64,000 nucleotides of DNA from HGM04593 sp045646845 (GCA_045646845.1 JAZRLO010000007.1:207528-271527), one strand, 5' to 3'. Positions 24,658 to 34,215 are shown, counted from the first letter of the stretch. Numbers and translations: made by a program. Notes: a model not told the origin generated them from the letters alone.

Positions 24658-25674
24658 ATGGGCTTATTTTCATTCACACAGGATGTTGCCATTGACCTTG
24701 GTACAGCCAACACCATCATATCCTACAACGGAAAGATTGTCGTTGACGAGCCGTCGGTTGTGGCGATAGACGGACAGAAAAAAATGATCGCGGTCGGTGA
24801 GAAGGCAAAGCAGATGCACGAGAAGACCAACCCGAACATACAGACAATACGTCCTCTCAGGGACGGTGTGATTGCAGACTTCTATGCCTGCGAGATGATG
24901 ATGCGCGGATTCATTGACAAGGTAAACATGGGCAGCAAGCTCTTCTCGCCTTCGCTCAGAATGGTAATCGGCGTTCCCTACGGATCTACCGAAGTTGAGC
25001 TCCGTGCCGTACGCGACTCTGCGGAGCATGCCGGCGGACGCGACGTATATCTCATATACGAACCCATGGCATCGGCTCTCGGTATCGGCCTCGACGTGCT
25101 TGCACCCGAGGGCAACATGGTAGTTGACATAGGTGGCGGCTCAACGGAAATCGCGGTAATCTCATTGGGAGGCATTGTGTCAAACGGTTCATTGCGTACC
25201 GCCGGAGACGACTTCACAGCCGACATCCAGGACTACATGAGCCGCCAGCACAACGTACGCGTCAGCGAGCGTATGGCCGAGCGTATCAAGATACACGTAG
25301 GCTCGGCACTTACCGACCTTGGCGACGAGGCACCACAGGACTATATCGTACACGGTCCTAACCGTATCACCGCGATGCCTATCGAGGTACCCGTATGCTA
25401 CCAAGAGATTGCACACTGTATCGACAAGTCAATCATAAAGATCGAGAACGCCATCATCAGCGCATTGGAGCATACTCCGCCCGAACTTTATGCCGACATC
25501 GTACACAACGGCATCTACCTTGCCGGCGGCGGTGCGTTGCTCCGCGGACTGGACAAGCGTCTGTCCAACAAGATTAACATACCTTTCCACATTGCCGAGA
25601 ACCCTCTCTACTGTGTGGCAAAGGGTACTGCGCTGGCACTCAACGACCTCGGCTATCCGTTCCTCATGAGATAA
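24658..25674 (+). CDS. mreB: Rod shape-determining protein MreB
   Basis: The 338-residue actin homologue has the expected nucleotide-binding motifs: phosphate 1 A-I-D-L-G-T-A-N-T (about 11-19), phosphate 2 V-V-D-I-G-G-G-S-T-E (about 157-166) and the adenosine motif YLAGGGALLRGLD near the C-terminus. MreB polymerises on the inner face of the membrane and guides the elongasome that inserts new peptidoglycan along the cell side. It is the first of the mreB-mreC-mreD-mrdA-rodA series. Its presence argues for a rod or at least elongated cell, or one only recently changed in shape. Confidence 0.97.
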   Translation: MGLFSFTQDVAIDLGTANTIISYNGKIVVDEPSVVAIDGQKKMIAVGEKAKQMHEKTNPNIQTIRPLRDGVIADFYACEMMMRGFIDKVNMGSKLFSPSLRMVIGVPYGSTEVELRAVRDSAEHAGGRDVYLIYEPMASALGIGLDVLAPEGNMVVDIGGGSTEIAVISLGGIVSNGSLRTAGDDFTADIQDYMSRQHNVRVSERMAERIKIHVGSALTDLGDEAPQDYIVHGPNRITAMPIEVPVCYQEIAHCIDKSIIKIENAIISALEHTPPELYADIVHNGIYLAGGGALLRGLDKRLSNKINIPFHIAENPLYCVAKGTALALNDLGYPFLMR

Positions 25675-25686
25675 ACCGACAAGGCC

Positions 25687-26532
25687 GTGCAGAACATACT
25701 GAACTTTTTCATCAAGCACAATCACTGGTTCCTTTTCATTCTTTTGGAAGGAATCAGTATTGTGCTTATTGTCAGTTTCAACAACTACCAGAGTGCGGCC
25801 GTATTCACGTCGGCCAACAGCGTAGTCGGGAAAATCTACTCAACCATAACAGACGTTGAGAACTACTTCACGCTGGAGGAGAAGAACGAGGCACTTGTCA
25901 GCCATAACAAGACGCTGCTCGAGGAGGTTGAATCGCTCAAAAAGACCATTGCCGCATACGAAGAGAACGTATTGCTTACTGAACTTCCAGTTTTTTCGGA
26001 CAAGAAGGGCTACTACTACAATGTGGCGAGAGTCGTCAACATGAGCCCGGACGAAGGCAACTGCTTCATAACTGTTGACAAAGGCACAGACGACGGCATT
26101 GAACCCGAAATGGGCGTTTTCAACGACAAGGGCGTGGTAGGCATCACATACACCTCATCAGGAGGATACTCTCTGGTGCTGCCGCTGGTAAACGGCGAGA
26201 GCAGTCTGAGCTGCAAGATAAAGGGCACCGACAACTTCTGTTCACTCAAATGGGACGGCAAGGACAAACGATACTCCCACCTTATTGACATGCCCAGACA
26301 GACGGGCTTCGGCATAGGAGACACGGTCGTGACAAGCGGTTATTCCCCGGTGTTCCCCGAAGGCATACCCGTAGGGCGCATAGAACAGCTTGATGAATCG
26401 AACGACGGACTCTTCTTCATGGCCAAAGTGGAACTGTTCGTTGACTTCACAGCCGTTGACAATGTATTCATTGTCGGCAACGCCAGCAAGAAAGAACAGA
26501 CAGAACTTGAAAAAAGAATCAAGGAAGAATGA
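25687..26532 (+). CDS. mreC: Rod shape-determining protein MreC
   Basis: The product has 281 residues. One membrane helix (about residues 14-32) is followed by a coiled coil (about 55-95, E-E-K-N-E-A-L-V-S-H-N-K-T-L-L) and then the paired beta domains of MreC, with A-R-V-V-N-M-S-P, ITVDKGTDDGIEPEMGV, GVVGIT and GDTVVTSGYSPVFPEGIPVG. MreC is a periplasmic scaffold that activates PBP2-RodA. The only start that fits is a GTG at 25687, 12 bases after the mreB stop; an ATG would cut off the membrane anchor. Its stop overlaps mreD by four bases. Confidence 0.94.
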   Translation: MQNILNFFIKHNHWFLFILLEGISIVLIVSFNNYQSAAVFTSANSVVGKIYSTITDVENYFTLEEKNEALVSHNKTLLEEVESLKKTIAAYEENVLLTELPVFSDKKGYYYNVARVVNMSPDEGNCFITVDKGTDDGIEPEMGVFNDKGVVGITYTSSGGYSLVLPLVNGESSLSCKIKGTDNFCSLKWDGKDKRYSHLIDMPRQTGFGIGDTVVTSGYSPVFPEGIPVGRIEQLDESNDGLFFMAKVELFVDFTAVDNVFIVGNASKKEQTELEKRIKEE

Positions 26533-27035
26533 AAAACAGCATATTCACACGAATAAGAAACCTTGTACTTGTTCTGGCACTGCAAGTGTTCATGTTCAGC
26601 CGTATCCACCTGTTCGGTTACGCGACCGCGTGCGTATATCTCATATTCCTGCTCAAGCTTCCGCGTCATACAAAAACGTCGGAACTGCTCATTTGGGGAT
26701 TCCTGTCGGGATTCGTGGTTGATCTGTTCTGCGACACGCCCGGAATACATGCTGCCGCAGCTACAGCAATGTGTTTTGCAAGAAACCCACTGATGGCAAT
26801 CTTCACCCATAAGGGAATGGCCGATGACTTCATCCCAGGGGCAAAAAGCCTGAAATGGGGAGGATATATGGTCTATTCAGCACTCTGCTTGACAGTTTTC
26901 TACGCCATGCTGTTCATGCTCGAGCTGTTCACATTCAGCTATCCGTCCATACTTGTCGTCTGTATCTTGAGCAGCATATTGTTCACTATGCTCTTCACCG
27001 GTATAATTGAATTCTTCTCCAGCAACCGTCAATGA
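26529..27035 (+). CDS. mreD: Rod shape-determining protein MreD
   Basis: The 168-residue protein is almost wholly membrane-embedded, with about five helices. It has the short basic N-terminus (MKNSIFTRIRN) and the G-F-x-x-D-L-F-C-D-T-P-G-I-H-A-A-A pattern seen in MreD. It sits between mreC and mrdA, overlapping both by four bases (ATGA), so translation is coupled. MreD is an inner-membrane partner of MreC in the elongasome. Sequence conservation in this family is low, so the call leans on length, topology and position, which are all unambiguous. Confidence 0.88.
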   Translation: MKNSIFTRIRNLVLVLALQVFMFSRIHLFGYATACVYLIFLLKLPRHTKTSELLIWGFLSGFVVDLFCDTPGIHAAAATAMCFARNPLMAIFTHKGMADDFIPGAKSLKWGGYMVYSALCLTVFYAMLFMLELFTFSYPSILVVCILSSILFTMLFTGIIEFFSSNRQ

Positions 27036-28879
27036 AAGACCACAGTTACGACAAGCGCAGATATGTCATGTCAGGCGTAGTATTGCTGATTCTGACGATA
27101 TTCACCCTTCAGCTGTTCAGCCTGCAGGCAGACAATGACAGCTACAGGGACAAAGCCAACAGCAACGCATTCTACGAAAAGACCATCTACCCGGCACGCG
27201 GTCTCATGTACGACCGCAACGGCAAACTTCTGGTTTACAACAAGCCTTCGTACGACATAATGTTCGTTCCCAGAGAGCTCAAGGGTGTTGACACTCTTGA
27301 GTTGTGCGACATGCTCGGCATTACGGTCGAGGACTTCAAAGAACGCGTCAAAAGGGTCAAGAACAGAGCTCTGAATCCGGGATATTCCCCATACACGGAA
27401 CAGGAGCTGATGACACAGCTGACAGCAGAAGAGTACGCGCTGTTCCAGGAGAAACTTTTCCAGTATCCCGGCCTGCACGTACGCAAACGCTCGATAAGGA
27501 AATACAACTACGCTGCAGCCGGAGTGTTGCTCGGAGATATTGGTGAAGTTTCACAGAAGAAAATCGACAAGGACCCGTACTACCAACGCGGAGACTATAT
27601 CGGCACCCAGGGAATCGAGGCATCGTACGAGGAGGTCCTGCGAGGCAGAAAGGGAACAGAGGTGCTGTTGCGCGATGCGCGCGGACGCATACAGGGCAGC
27701 TACCGCAACGGCGAGTTTGATACCATAGCCGAACGCGGCAAGGACCTTACACTGAGCATTGACATCGAGCTTCAGGAACTGGGAGAGAGGCTGATGAAGA
27801 ACAAGCTGGGAAGTATCGTTGCCATAGAACCCTCCACAGGAGAGATTCTGTGCATGGTATCATCCCCGTCATATGACCCGTCACTCCTTACCGGACGCGA
27901 CCGCGGAAAGAACCACAAGGAACTGACAAAGGACAAACGCAAGCCCCTTATGAACCGCGCCATAATGGGACAGTATCCTCCCGGCTCAACATTCAAGACA
28001 TCACAGGCGGCAACATTCATGCAGGAGGGAATAATAGACAACAATACAGCCTTCCCTTGCAGCGGAGGATTCGTTATGGGCAAGTTCCGTTTGGGATGCC
28101 ATGCCCATGCTGCACCGATAACACTGAAGCCCGCCATCGCCACATCGTGCAACGCCTACTTCTGTTGGGGATTGAACAGAATGTTCAACTCGAACAAATA
28201 CCCCGGAGGCACAAAAGAGGCCATGAACAAATGGCGCGACTATATGGTTTCAATGGGATTCGGCTACAAGCTCGGAGTAGATCTTCCAGGCGAGATGCGC
28301 GGCATGATTCCTAACGCCGACTACTACACGAGCCACCACGGCAACGGATGGAACGCGCTCAGGGTGATAAGTATTGCCATCGGACAGGGTGAGGTCACAC
28401 TTACACCGCTCCAGATAGCCAACCTGGGTGCCACAATTGCCAACAGGGGAACCTTCATAACTCCGCACATAGTCAAGGGCATTGACGGAGGGGTACTTGA
28501 CAGTCTATACACTAAACCGCGCAAGACTATGGTCGATGCACATGTATATGAAGACATTGTGGACGGAATGAGAATGGCCGTACTTAACGGTACCTGCCGT
28601 TCGGCGAACATTCCCGAAATAGAGGTCTGCGGAAAGACAGGTACTGCACAGAACAAAGGAAAGGACCATTCGGTCTTCATGGGATTCGCACCCAGGAACA
28701 ACCCGAAGATTGCCATAGCCGTATATGTGGAGAACGGCGGATTCGGAGCCACATATGGTGTTCCTATAGGAGCATTGCTCATGGAAAAATACATAAACGG
28801 CGAACTTAGCGAGGAGAGCAAGGTCAAAGCCAAGGATTTTGAAAACAGAAAAATATACTATGGAGCAGAAGAGCGGTAA
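27032..28879 (+). CDS. mrdA: Penicillin-binding protein 2, elongation transpeptidase
   Basis: The 615-residue class B PBP has one N-terminal membrane helix (about residues 13-31), a pedestal and dimerisation domain (P-A-R-G-L-M-Y-D-R-N-G near 51; I-G-E-V-S-Q-K-K; GDYIGTQGIEASYEEVLRG) and a transpeptidase domain. The active site reads Y-P-P-G-S-T-F-K (Ser319 as nucleophile), with a later S-C-N (ATSCNAYFCWGL) and K-T-G (VCGKTGTAQNKGKDHS). PBP2 cross-links new peptidoglycan together with the glycosyltransferase RodA, encoded immediately downstream with a 20-base overlap. The C-terminus is short and polar. Confidence 0.96.
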   Translation: MKDHSYDKRRYVMSGVVLLILTIFTLQLFSLQADNDSYRDKANSNAFYEKTIYPARGLMYDRNGKLLVYNKPSYDIMFVPRELKGVDTLELCDMLGITVEDFKERVKRVKNRALNPGYSPYTEQELMTQLTAEEYALFQEKLFQYPGLHVRKRSIRKYNYAAAGVLLGDIGEVSQKKIDKDPYYQRGDYIGTQGIEASYEEVLRGRKGTEVLLRDARGRIQGSYRNGEFDTIAERGKDLTLSIDIELQELGERLMKNKLGSIVAIEPSTGEILCMVSSPSYDPSLLTGRDRGKNHKELTKDKRKPLMNRAIMGQYPPGSTFKTSQAATFMQEGIIDNNTAFPCSGGFVMGKFRLGCHAHAAPITLKPAIATSCNAYFCWGLNRMFNSNKYPGGTKEAMNKWRDYMVSMGFGYKLGVDLPGEMRGMIPNADYYTSHHGNGWNALRVISIAIGQGEVTLTPLQIANLGATIANRGTFITPHIVKGIDGGVLDSLYTKPRKTMVDAHVYEDIVDGMRMAVLNGTCRSANIPEIEVCGKTGTAQNKGKDHSVFMGFAPRNNPKIAIAVYVENGGFGATYGVPIGALLMEKYINGELSEESKVKAKDFENRKIYYGAEER

Positions 28880-30335
28880 CATATTTCTCAAAATAGACTG
28901 GATAACCGTTGTCCTGTATCTGGGCCTTGGCATCATGGGTTGGCTTGCAATATGCGGAGCAAGCCACAGCTACATCGAGACCAGTTTCATAGAATTCCTG
29001 GACCAGAGTGAAAGAACCGGCAAACAGGCTCTATGGATGGGAATATCATTCATTGTCGGCATGTTTCTAATGTGCATACCCAAGCACACATACAGAAACG
29101 TGTCCGGTATCGCGTACGTAGCCACACTGCTCATAGGAATACTCACCATATTCATCGCAAAGGACATAAAGGGCTCGCACTCATGGATTTCCATAGGTTC
29201 TTTCAGCATACAGCCGGCCGAGTTCATGAAGGCGGCCACAGCGTTGGCCCTTGCGGCATTCATAGGCCGGCGCGAGTTCAACATGAGCAACAACAAGGAC
29301 TTTTTCAAGTGCGTCGGCATAATACTCTTGCCTATGGTCATTATCGTAGGCCAGAAAGAGACCGGAAGCGCACTGGTCTATTTCGCGCTGTTCCTTGCAC
29401 TTTACCGCGAAGGAATGACCGGTATATACCTGCTCATGGGCATAAGCGCGATTGCCTATTTCGTTGTGGGAATAAAATACGGCAACGAACCATTCGAAGA
29501 CCTCCCGGTCAACATAGGTCCCTACGCAGTCACAATACTCATACAGGCATTCTCGATAGCCATGGTAAGATTCTGGTGCAAGAACAGGCAGACTGCGCTG
29601 ACACTGCTCATTGTAAATACGGCAGGAACCATGCTTTCCTACTTCGTTGCGGTATATCTCATAGAGTTCGACATCATGATTACCCAGTACCTGCTACTGG
29701 CATTCAATGTCATATACCTGTTGCTCAGGATAAGGCTCAACAAGGAGAACAACAACCTATGGATAGCCATTTATATAGTTGGAGCCATAGCCTTCTTCAA
29801 CTCATGCAACTACGTAATGCAGAATGTGCTGAAGCCGCACCAGAAGGTCAGGATAGAGGTTCTGCTCGGCCTCACCGAGGACATTGCCGGTGCGGGCTAT
29901 AACGTGCACCAGTCGAAGATTGCGATAGGTTCCGGAGGCATGTTCGGCAAGGGATTCCTCAACGGGACACAGACAAAGTTGAAGTACGTCCCCGAACAGG
30001 ACACGGACTTCATATTCTGTACAATAGGAGAAGAGCAGGGATTTGCCGGCTCGTTCTTTGTCATAACGATATTCGCGATATTCATATTGAGACTTATCAG
30101 CCTCGCGGAGCGGCAAAACGACAAGTTCGGAAGGGTCTATGGATATGCCATAGCCTCGATATTCCTGTTCCATTTCACCATAAACATAGGCATGGTACTG
30201 GGCATAATGCCTGTAATAGGAATACCGTTGCCTTTCTTTAGCTATGGAGGTTCATCTTTCCTCGGATTCTCCATACTGCTGTTCACATTCCTCAGAATTG
30301 ATGCTGACCGGGAGTCGAAGACTCTGAGAGCCTGA
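28860..30335 (+). CDS. rodA: Peptidoglycan glycosyltransferase RodA, SEDS family
   Basis: The 491-residue integral membrane protein has about ten or more helices. SEDS features are visible: S-I-Q-P-A-E-F-M-K (the loop with the conserved Glu), D-I-A-G-A-G-Y-N-V-H-Q-S-K-I-A-I-G-S-G-G (with the catalytic-type Gly and Ser region), F-G-K-G-F-L-N-G, VPEQDTDFIFCTIGEEQGF and PVIGIPLPFFSYGGSS. A central hydrophobic insert (about 210-320) makes it longer than the E. coli protein, as is common in Bacteroidota. RodA polymerises glycan strands with PBP2. The frame is open to a TTG at 28839, but the ATG at 28860 (MEQKSGN) is preferred. Its end overlaps the convergent gldH end by 44 bases. Confidence 0.95.
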   Translation: MEQKSGNIFLKIDWITVVLYLGLGIMGWLAICGASHSYIETSFIEFLDQSERTGKQALWMGISFIVGMFLMCIPKHTYRNVSGIAYVATLLIGILTIFIAKDIKGSHSWISIGSFSIQPAEFMKAATALALAAFIGRREFNMSNNKDFFKCVGIILLPMVIIVGQKETGSALVYFALFLALYREGMTGIYLLMGISAIAYFVVGIKYGNEPFEDLPVNIGPYAVTILIQAFSIAMVRFWCKNRQTALTLLIVNTAGTMLSYFVAVYLIEFDIMITQYLLLAFNVIYLLLRIRLNKENNNLWIAIYIVGAIAFFNSCNYVMQNVLKPHQKVRIEVLLGLTEDIAGAGYNVHQSKIAIGSGGMFGKGFLNGTQTKLKYVPEQDTDFIFCTIGEEQGFAGSFFVITIFAIFILRLISLAERQNDKFGRVYGYAIASIFLFHFTINIGMVLGIMPVIGIPLPFFSYGGSSFLGFSILLFTFLRIDADRESKTLRA

Positions 30336-30801
30336 TTCCTACATCGGCCACCCCTTTGAGCCTCTCGCAACCCATAATGTGCATAAGGCGCACTATGACC
30401 GTATCTTTCGAAGATACCGGCAGCGGAACTGCATCTCCCGACAGCTGATAGAGGGCTCCAGCCGTTTCCCCGTTGCGGCGACCATACTCGTCGTAAACCT
30501 CGCAACTGAAGGTATCTGCATGCAGCAGATGCCTGTCACCGGCATCAAGCAACTCCATGCGTACATTCAGAAACCTGCTGCCATAACCGGCCGTATGCCT
30601 CAGCTCTAACGATGCGTCAATGCCGGTTTCATTTTCTCCCAAAGAACCTTCATACAGGAACTCAATAGTATCCTGTACGCACCATGTCTCGTTCCCAACC
30701 TGCTCAAAGCGGTGGTAAAGCGTATCTCCGCACGAAATGACGGCAAATACTGACAGTAGAAAAAACAGCTTATTTACCTTTGGGCGCACCACCTTGACCA
30801 T
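30292..30801 (-). CDS. gldH: Gliding motility/T9SS-associated lipoprotein GldH
   Basis: The 169-residue product has a lipoprotein signal (KVNKLFFLLSVFAVISCGD) with lipidation at Cys24. The mature part follows the GldH pattern: C-G-D-T-L-Y-H-R-F-E-Q-V, then W-C-V-Q-D-T-I-E-F, beta strands with L-E-L-R-H-T, and a C-terminal strand G-V-A-D-V-G-I-R-L. GldH is needed for gliding and T9SS-dependent export in Flavobacterium; here motility is not implied. The frame runs upstream to 30981 inside ricT, but the ATG at 30801 starts a proper signal peptide, overlapping the ricT 3' end by 32 bases. Its last 44 bases overlap the end of rodA on the other strand. Confidence 0.85.
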   Translation of the reverse strand: MVKVVRPKVNKLFFLLSVFAVISCGDTLYHRFEQVGNETWCVQDTIEFLYEGSLGENETGIDASLELRHTAGYGSRFLNVRMELLDAGDRHLLHADTFSCEVYDEYGRRNGETAGALYQLSGDAVPLPVSSKDTVIVRLMHIMGCERLKGVADVGIRLSESSTPGQHQF

Positions 30802-31942
30802 TTTCCTTCTTGGCATTTCCATTGCCTTTTCTTTTGTCGGGTCTGCCAGAGTTGTTCCTCCTGCGTTTCCTGTTCTGTTTGGAATTATTGTCGAAACGGT
30901 TGATATTCTCCTGTTCAAGAAGGTCAACAGGACGTTTGGGTTCCTGTTTGCCATTGCCTGAAAGGCTCTCGGGACGCTCACCGCGCTTGTTCATCTCAAT
31001 GACAGCGAACGCGCGCCTTGCCGGAATGGTGACAAGGTTCGCCGGGATATGCTTGTCCGTGGAGTATGTCACCTCGCCTCGCATTATGTCGCACTTGAAG
31101 AAGTAGAACGTACCGTCGAGAGTCTCGAGTTCAATGTCGCGCTGCGGAATATGACGTGAAGCCTCGACATAGGCATCGACCTCGTAGTTAAGACAGCACT
31201 TCAGTTTGGCGCATTGCCCCGCAAGTTTCTGAGGGTTCAAGGAGATATCCTGAAAACGTGCCGCAGAGGTCGATACAGAGACGAAATTGGTCGTGAATGT
31301 CGCACAGCACAATTCCCTTCCGCAAGGGCCTATTCCACCTATTCTGCCGGCCTCCTGACGTGCGCCAATCTGCTTCATCTCAATCTTTATTCTGAAGGCA
31401 TCGGCAAGCACTTTGATAAGTTGGCGGAAATCGACACGGTTGTCGGCTATATAATAGAATATTGCCTTCTGGCCGTCGCCCTGATACTCCACGTCACCGA
31501 TCTTCATGTCAAGTTCGAGGTCCTTCGCTATCTGCCTTGAGCGTATCATCGTCTCATGCTCGCGAGCCTTTGCCTCCTCGTACTTCTCCATATCCACAGG
31601 ACGGGCCTTGCGGTATATTCGCTTGAACTCGCTCTCGGGCGTGAGCCTGGTCTTTTTGAGCTGCAGCAGCACAAGCCGGCCGGTCATGGTGACCTTTCCG
31701 ATATCATGGCCGGGAGTAGCCTCGACAGCCACAATATCTCCCTTCTGCAACGGTATATTATTGCTGTTCCTGTAGTATCCTTTGCGGGTGTTCTTGAACT
31801 GGACCTCGACAAGGTCGGTGAACTCCTCGTTCCCCGGAACGCCGGCAAGCCAGTCAAACGTGTTCAAAGGGGCATCGTTCCTGCCGCACCCCTTGCAGCA
31901 TATACCTGCACACCCATTGTGAGTTTTATATTTCTTGTCCAT
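30770..31942 (-). CDS. ricT: PSP1-domain protein RicT/YaaT family
   Basis: The product has 390 residues. A Cys-rich N-terminus (NGCAGICCKGCG) precedes the PSP1 domain (about 40-275), with V-E-V-Q-F-K-N-T-R-K, D-V-E-Y-Q-G-D-G-Q-K-A-I-F-Y-Y, GGIGPCGRELCCATF and AKLKCCLNYE. In Bacillus RicT belongs to a complex with RicA and RicF that binds iron-sulfur clusters and assists RNA processing; the Cys pairs here fit cluster binding. The tail from about residue 315 is rich in Lys, Arg, Asn and Gly and looks disordered. It directly abuts holB upstream and overlaps gldH downstream, a gene order often seen in Bacteroidota. Its role in this phylum is not established. Confidence 0.88.
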   Translation of the reverse strand: MDKKYKTHNGCAGICCKGCGRNDAPLNTFDWLAGVPGNEEFTDLVEVQFKNTRKGYYRNSNNIPLQKGDIVAVEATPGHDIGKVTMTGRLVLLQLKKTRLTPESEFKRIYRKARPVDMEKYEEAKAREHETMIRSRQIAKDLELDMKIGDVEYQGDGQKAIFYYIADNRVDFRQLIKVLADAFRIKIEMKQIGARQEAGRIGGIGPCGRELCCATFTTNFVSVSTSAARFQDISLNPQKLAGQCAKLKCCLNYEVDAYVEASRHIPQRDIELETLDGTFYFFKCDIMRGEVTYSTDKHIPANLVTIPARRAFAVIEMNKRGERPESLSGNGKQEPKRPVDLLEQENINRFDNNSKQNRKRRRNNSGRPDKRKGNGNAKKENGQGGAPKGK

Positions 31943-33073
31943 TTATCTGTTTTTTATCCAAACGATCATCCTCAAAGACATGTCGAAGAAGACCATTTTT
32001 GCATTTACATTCTGTTCTATATGCCTCTGTGCCTCGGAAAGCTCCTCCATAATCCCGTATATATTACGTTCGTTCACGAACGGTGAGAAACGGACAGAGA
32101 AGTTGCGTTCATCCTGCGACATGTAGAGCATCTCATTGCTCTTGAAGTTCATGATGAAGTTCTCGCGTATCATACGCTGGCAATACTCCAGCAGACGTTT
32201 CTGGCGTTCACGACCCAACGCGGCGACCTGTTCGCTCCAGGCCTTCATTTCGCGTATATTGCGTGCATATGCCACACGCATGAGCTGCATGAACAGTTCA
32301 AGATAGCGGCTCTTCTCCTCACTGAGCGAGAGCATCTCCTCGGCCTTCTCCCAGTTGCCGGCACTCTGCGATGCAATGGCCTTGGCCTCATCGAAGCCCA
32401 GACCATAAATCCTCTGCAACGCATTTTCAATATCGACCTGCGCTATACGCGGAACCTCAACACGCTGCGTACGGCTGAGTATAGTAGGGATTATCTTGTC
32501 GGGTTCCTCCGAAACAAGCAGGAAAAGCGTATCCTTAGGTGGTTCCTCTATGATTTTCAACAGTTTGTTGGAACCCTCCTCCTTCATCTTCTCGGGCAAC
32601 CACATTATCACCACCTTCCAACCGCCTTCGCGCGACTGCATAGAGAGTTTGTGCAGTATCTCGTTGCTCTCGCGCTCATATATCATCGGTTGCTGGTTGT
32701 CTATATCGAGCTTGGCAAGCCAGTCGTCGTACCCGAAGTACGCACCTTTCGACAACAGTTCGCGCCACTCCGTTATGTAGTCGTCGCTTACAGGTTTCTC
32801 GCCGCTCTTCCTGTTCTTCACAGGGAATACAAAGTGAAGGTCACTGTGGATATATTTCTTCAGTTTAGCACATGTCGGACACTCGCCGCACGAATCGCCG
32901 CCCCCCTTGTGGCAGAGCAGATAGTTGGCAAGCGCGATGGCAATGGCAAGCTTGCCGTTGCCGCGCGGACCCGTAATGAGCAGGGCGTGAGCCAGACGGT
33001 TCTCATCCACACTGCGCCTCAACTGTTCAATTACAGTTCTCTGTCCTATTATGTCCTTGAAAAAAACAGCCAT
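31943..33073 (-). CDS. holB: DNA polymerase III subunit delta prime
   Basis: The 376-residue clamp-loader subunit has a G-P-R-G-N-G-K P-loop-like motif (about residues 35-41), a zinc site C-G-E-C-P-T-C with an upstream Cys, F-V-F-P-V-K-N-R-K, a helical block V-V-I-M-W-L-P-E-K-M, S-N-K-L-L-K-I-I-E-E-P-P and T-I-L-S-R-T-Q-R-V. These are typical of delta prime or gamma/tau-like AAA+ subunits in the bacterial clamp loader. The frame also opens at a TTG (33076), but the ATG at 33073 begins the conserved MAVFFKDIIGQ. It shares one base with the metF stop (TGATG) and is followed immediately by ricT. Confidence 0.92.
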   Translation of the reverse strand: MAVFFKDIIGQRTVIEQLRRSVDENRLAHALLITGPRGNGKLAIAIALANYLLCHKGGGDSCGECPTCAKLKKYIHSDLHFVFPVKNRKSGEKPVSDDYITEWRELLSKGAYFGYDDWLAKLDIDNQQPMIYERESNEILHKLSMQSREGGWKVVIMWLPEKMKEEGSNKLLKIIEEPPKDTLFLLVSEEPDKIIPTILSRTQRVEVPRIAQVDIENALQRIYGLGFDEAKAIASQSAGNWEKAEEMLSLSEEKSRYLELFMQLMRVAYARNIREMKAWSEQVAALGRERQKRLLEYCQRMIRENFIMNFKSNEMLYMSQDERNFSVRFSPFVNERNIYGIMEELSEAQRHIEQNVNAKMVFFDMSLRMIVWIKNR

Positions 33074-34026
33074 CAATATATCTCCTTCGCAATATCATAA
33101 ACACTGTCAAAAGCATTGATAGTGTAGAAATGAATACTCGGCACACCATTAGCCATAAGCTCGCGGCACTGCCTTATTCCCCACTCGCGGCCTACCTGTG
33201 CCACGGCGGCATCATCCTTGCAACGGTTTATTTCCGATACAAGTTCACCGGGAAGGTCAACACGGAAAGTCTTGGGCAGCACATTCAGCTGCGAAAGCCT
33301 GTGTATGGGCTTTATTCCCGGAATTATCGGTATGGTTATGCCAATGGCTCTTGCCCTCTCGACAAAAGCGAAATATTTGCTGTTGTCGAAGAACATCTGC
33401 GTTACCGCATAGGCGGCACCGGCATCAGCCTTCTGCTTAAGCACGGCAAGGTCACTATCCATATTGGGGGCCTCCTCGTGCTTTTCGGGATAGCAGGCAA
33501 CACCGTACGAGAAAGGCTCGCCGCGCTCCTTCATTGCAGAACCGTCCGTAAAGAACCCCTCGTTGAAACGCTCCACCTGATGCACAAGGTCTATGGCATA
33601 TCTGTTCCCGCTCTTCGCCGGAGCCGTATTGGCATCGCCCTTCACCCTGTCACCGCGCAGCACAAGGATGTCGGTAATACCCGAAAGCTGCAGGTCAATG
33701 AGGGCATACTCCGTATCTTCGAGAGTGTATCCGCTGCATAGAATGTGCGGAACGACAGGCACATTATACCTGTGGTGTATTGCAGTCGCCACGGCAACCG
33801 TACCCGGACGACGACGTATGGTTCCAAGACGGTAAGTACCGTCACCCAGATTCTGATAGACCGGTTCACTATGGTGTGTGGTAATATTTATATAACCCGG
33901 ATTGAACTCCATGAGACGGTCAATATTACCGAAGAGCTTCCCTGTGCCGGTACCTTTGAGCGGTGGCAACACCTCGAACGAAAAGGCCGTCTTTGAAGAT
34001 GAATTTATATAATCTATTACTCGCAT
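33073..34026 (-). CDS. metF: Methylenetetrahydrofolate reductase
   Basis: The 317-residue TIM-barrel flavoenzyme has F-S-F-E-V-L-P-P-L near the N-terminus, N-I-T-T-H-H-S-E, H-I-L-C-S-G-Y-T-L-E-D-T-E, I-L-V-L-R-G-D, A-V-T-Q-M-F-F-D-N and IPIIPGIKPI, all typical of MetF. It reduces 5,10-methylene- to 5-methyl-tetrahydrofolate for methionine synthesis. It leads the minus-strand series metF-holB-ricT-gldH with one-base or zero-base junctions. A -7 box (TAAATTTG on the minus strand, 34074-34081) lies 48 bases upstream. No SAM-riboswitch-like structure was recognised in the leader. Confidence 0.95.
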   Translation of the reverse strand: MRVIDYINSSSKTAFSFEVLPPLKGTGTGKLFGNIDRLMEFNPGYINITTHHSEPVYQNLGDGTYRLGTIRRRPGTVAVATAIHHRYNVPVVPHILCSGYTLEDTEYALIDLQLSGITDILVLRGDRVKGDANTAPAKSGNRYAIDLVHQVERFNEGFFTDGSAMKERGEPFSYGVACYPEKHEEAPNMDSDLAVLKQKADAGAAYAVTQMFFDNSKYFAFVERARAIGITIPIIPGIKPIHRLSQLNVLPKTFRVDLPGELVSEINRCKDDAAVAQVGREWGIRQCRELMANGVPSIHFYTINAFDSVYDIAKEIY

Positions 34027-34073
34027 CTGAGCTATCCTGTTTTATTTACATGCCGGTCATATTGGCTAAAACG

Positions 34074-34081
34074 CAAATTTA
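34074..34081 (-). promoter_or_regulatory. -7 promoter element of metF
   Basis: CAAATTTA on the plus strand reads TAAATTTG on the minus strand, exact TAnnTTTG. The -33 position is A-rich or CAGC and gives no clear match. Confidence 0.5.
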
Positions 34082-34215
34082 AGAAAAAAAATCGTTTTTC
34101 CAGCCATAGGAACAGAAAAACGAGCAAAAACAGATGAAAGATACGATGACAATGGCCAAAGGAGTAGCAAAGGTGCACACATTGTAATGTTGTTTAATAA
34201 TAGAATAAATCGATA

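Noticed and set aside
34134..34187. Seventeen-codon ORF in the metF upstream region
   Set aside because: Too short and without any start context or conservation evidence.
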